From Campylobacteraceae bacterium (GTDB lineage Bacteria; Campylobacterota; Campylobacteria; Campylobacterales; UBA6016), in assembly GCA_022758985.1 (NCBI GenBank), contig JAEMQC010000061.1:1-14185 (forward strand): a stretch of DNA of 14,185 bases, written 5' to 3'. Of the stretch, positions 12,055-14,185 are shown in pieces. The notes below the pieces were generated by a model. The model made no database searches, had not been told where the DNA came from, and saw only the letters and a program-made list of their open reading frames with translations. Both the position numbers and the translations under genes were made by a program. Position 1 is the stretch's first letter; every line of letters begins with the position of its first letter.

Positions 12055-14108
12055 ACGGCTTTTTCCACGAATGAGGCCAGAATATCCCTGTGTGTGCCGC
12101 CGAAGTTTATTTTTAGCTTGAGCTCTTTGCCGGCTTTTGTTACCTCTATTACTCTCCCAAATCCGAATATTTTATGCTTTACGAGGTCGTTTTTGGCAAA
12201 TGCGGCGTCATCTTTAATCGCTATCGGAGTATCGGTAAGACCGGCCTCTCTTAGAAATCTGCTGGGCGGGCAGTAGTCTCTCTTTCCGTAGACAAATCTG
12301 CTTTTTGAGCTTGTGATGATTAGTCTATCTTTGGCTCTTGTGAATGCTACGTAGCAAAGCCTGCGTTCCTCTTCCATGTCGGTACGCTCGTTTGAAACAG
12401 GGAAAAAACCCTCCTCCATCGCTACGACAAAGACCGTTTTATATTCTAGTCCCTTTGAGGCGTGTACGGTCATTATGGGCACCTCTCTGCCAAAATCGGC
12501 CGTATCTACGTCGCTTTGGATACTGATATCGTTTAGATACTCCTCTATATCCTGCTGCGGGTTTGCCTTGAAATACTCTTTTAGCGAGCCGTAGAATTCG
12601 TCAAGGTTTGCGGCTCTCTCCTCTTCTGAGGGCAGCGATAAAAAGAATTTTTTTAGACCGGTGAGGTTTTCAAACTCATCTATTAGCGAAAATGCTGATT
12701 TCTCTTTTTGAATTCGTAGCTCTTCTATTATTCTGACGAAATTCTTTAGCTCTGTAAATGTCTTTTTGCCGACGTTTTGCAAGAGGGCGTCGTTGTAAAA
12801 ATCGTTCGATAAAAGCTCAAAAGTTTTGACGTTTAGCTGAGCGCAGAGAGAGTCCAATTTCTCTATACTTGTCTTTCCTATGCTTCTTTTGGGTTTATTT
12901 ATAACTCTTTTTAAAGAGAAGTCGTCGTAAGGATTTATTGCCAGCCTTAAATATGCTATTGCATCCCTGATTTCGACTCTTTCGTAAAACTTCATACCGC
13001 CTATAAACACATATCCGAGATTTTGCGCTCTAAAGCCCTCTTCGATAGCCCTGGAAACGGCGTTTACTCTAAACAAAACGGCTATGTCGGAAGGATTTTC
13101 GCCTTTTTTTATCATCTCTTTTATCGTTTTGGCGATCCATGTCGCCTCCTCTTTTTCATCCGCAAAGTTTTTATACTCTACCTCTTCCATCGATTTTCTA
13201 GTGGCTTTTAGCTTTTTTTCATATCTATGTTTATTGTTTGATATAACCGAGTTTGCTATTTGTAGTATATTTGCGCTCGAGCGGTAGTTCTCTTCAAGTT
13301 TGACCACTTTGGCTTCGCCAAAAGAGGATTCGAAAGAGAGGATGTTTTCTACTTTTGCCCCGCGGAAGCTGTATATGCTCTGGTCGTCATCTCCGACTAC
13401 GCAAAGATTGTTATGCAAAAAGCATAGTTTTTTTAGAAGCTCAAATTGTAAAGAGTTTGTATCTTGGTACTCGTCGACCATTATGTATTGATATTTTTGG
13501 CTCGTCTGCCTTGCTACGTCCTCGAAGCGGCTTAGTATCTTATAGGGCAAAAGCAGCAAATCGTCGAAATCGACAAGATTGTTTGCGGCTATGTACTCTT
13601 CGTATTTTGCGTAAACTGTAGCTATTTCGGCCTCAAGCTCGTTTTTTGCGGCTTTGCGAACCTCCTCTGGAGATAGAAGTTCGTTTTTGTAGTTTGATAT
13701 TGCGTGTGCGGCGGTGGAGGCCGGAAAATCTTTGCAAAAAGGCTTTAGTATTTTGTTTTTATCGTCCGTGTCTATCACGCTAAATGAGTTTTCGCGCCCG
13801 AGCTTTTGGATGTAGAACCTCAAAAATATAAGCCCAAACTTATGAAACGTGCAAAGAAGCGGAGGATAGAGCGGCGAATCTATCATTGAAAGTGCGCGGT
13901 TTCTCATCTCTTCGGCGGCTTTATTTGTGAAAGTGAGAGTTAGCGTATTTGCGGGGTCTATGCCTAGACTTAGTAGATATGCTAGTCTTGTCGTAATCGT
14001 TTTTGTCTTGCCGCTGCCGGCGCCGGCCAGTATAAGAAGAGGTCCGTCTACGGTAGTTGCCGCTTCTCTCTGGGATGGGTTTAATTCGTTTAATATTTTC
14101 TCTATCAT
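12051..14108 (-). CDS. uvrD: UvrD/PcrA-type ATP-dependent 3'-5' DNA helicase
   Basis: A 685-residue superfamily 1A helicase acting in excision and mismatch-type repair and in displacing proteins from DNA. Motifs in order: Q motif N-P-S-Q-R-E-A (10-16), Walker A AGAGSGKT (28-35), Ia T-F-T-N-K-A-A (59-65), Walker B VDEYQDTN (211-218), III VVGDDDQSIYSFRGA (237-251), IV ENYRSS (273-278), V MTVHASKGLEY (546-556) and VI YVAFTRAKDRL (586-596). Residues about 640-682 (L-V-K-H-K-I-F-G-F-G-R-V) form the Tudor-like C-terminal domain that in PcrA/UvrD binds RNA polymerase. Rep lacks this domain, so UvrD/PcrA is the better name. The ATG has no clear Shine-Dalgarno. It is the first gene of the minus block visible in the window. 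Confidence 0.95.
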   Translation of the reverse strand: MIEKILNELNPSQREAATTVDGPLLILAGAGSGKTKTITTRLAYLLSLGIDPANTLTLTFTNKAAEEMRNRALSMIDSPLYPPLLCTFHKFGLIFLRFYIQKLGRENSFSVIDTDDKNKILKPFCKDFPASTAAHAISNYKNELLSPEEVRKAAKNELEAEIATVYAKYEEYIAANNLVDFDDLLLLPYKILSRFEDVARQTSQKYQYIMVDEYQDTNSLQFELLKKLCFLHNNLCVVGDDDQSIYSFRGAKVENILSFESSFGEAKVVKLEENYRSSANILQIANSVISNNKHRYEKKLKATRKSMEEVEYKNFADEKEEATWIAKTIKEMIKKGENPSDIAVLFRVNAVSRAIEEGFRAQNLGYVFIGGMKFYERVEIRDAIAYLRLAINPYDDFSLKRVINKPKRSIGKTSIEKLDSLCAQLNVKTFELLSNDFYNDALLQNVGKKTFTELKNFVRIIEELRIQKEKSAFSLIDEFENLTGLKKFFLSLPSEEERAANLDEFYGSLKEYFKANPQQDIEEYLNDISIQSDVDTADFGREVPIMTVHASKGLEYKTVFVVAMEEGFFPVSNERTDMEEERRLCYVAFTRAKDRLIITSSKSRFVYGKRDYCPPSRFLREAGLTDTPIAIKDDAAFAKNDLVKHKIFGFGRVIEVTKAGKELKLKINFGGTHRDILASFVEKAV

Positions 14109-14185
14109 GTTATAAAGCTATTTTTAATGTTTCGTTTAGTATAAAATTTATTAATATAATGAGCAAAATTATATATAAACCCCAT
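14109..14185 (-). promoter_or_regulatory. AT-rich region upstream of uvrD with two -10-like hexamers
   Basis: On the minus strand, TATACT lies at 14143-14138 (30 bases before the uvrD ATG) and TATAAT at 14173-14168, both in very AT-rich sequence with poor -35 boxes. Either could be the promoter of the uvrD-smpB operon. However, a minus-strand frame from the ATG at 14185 stays open for 26 codons and its TGA overlaps the uvrD ATG, so the region may instead be the tail of an upstream gene cut by the window edge. Confidence 0.35.

Noticed and set aside
1..14185. CRISPR arrays, transposases, integrases, restriction, toxin-antitoxin or other defence genes.
   Set aside because: None seen: every sizeable frame with recognisable motifs belongs to a housekeeping or DUF family, and no direct repeats with regular spacing were noticed by eye.

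Overview
The window is a stretch of core chromosome from a Campylobacterota bacterium, most likely Campylobacter. Three things point there: the gene order purE, DUF3972, glyQ, Nif3-like, zinc-ribbon protein, waaA, pseudouridine synthase, ffh, rpsP, KH protein, rimM, trmD, rplS; the second order uvrD, truB, csrA, ispE, smpB; and the presence of a DUF3972 protein and an HP0958-like zinc-ribbon coiled-coil protein. From memory, both orders match Campylobacter jejuni (about Cj0702-Cj0714 and Cj1101-Cj1105). Coding GC looks moderate rather than extremely low, which suggests a non-thermophilic species of the curvus/rectus/showae type; the species call is inference.

Bases 1-9717 hold fifteen genes on the plus strand. 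They are the 3' end of purE, a DUF3972 coiled-coil protein, a Gph-like HAD phosphatase, glyQ, a Nif3/DUF34 protein, a zinc-ribbon coiled-coil protein, waaA, a DUF167 protein, an RluA-family pseudouridine synthase, then ffh, rpsP, khpA, rimM, trmD and rplS. Most neighbours overlap by 1 to 29 bases or lie a few bases apart. The one clear break is an AT-rich gap before ffh with a -10-like element. A second, 76-base gap before rpsP holds a long hairpin with a T run. The plus block ends in a strong intrinsic terminator at 9728-9757.

Bases 9756-14108 hold five genes on the minus strand, transcribed uvrD/pcrA, truB, csrA, ispE, smpB. They converge on the plus block, and smpB ends inside the terminator's T tract. 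The spacing is again tight, so this looks like one operon starting near the right edge.

Most of the genes serve translation and RNA: tRNA charging (glyQ), ribosomal proteins S16 and L19, ribosome maturation (rimM), tRNA modification (trmD, truB, pseudouridine synthase), protein targeting (ffh), stalled-ribosome rescue (smpB), RNA binding (khpA) and mRNA control (csrA). The others cover purine synthesis, lipid A/LOS core, isoprenoid synthesis and DNA repair. I saw no mobile element, CRISPR array, phage gene, tRNA or rRNA, and no evidence of a new multi-gene system. The points worth checking are the many non-ATG starts (7 of 19), the unusual start of waaA, the ffh-rpsP hairpin, two genes that seem extra relative to C. 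jejuni, and two proteins whose relatives control flagellar genes after transcription.
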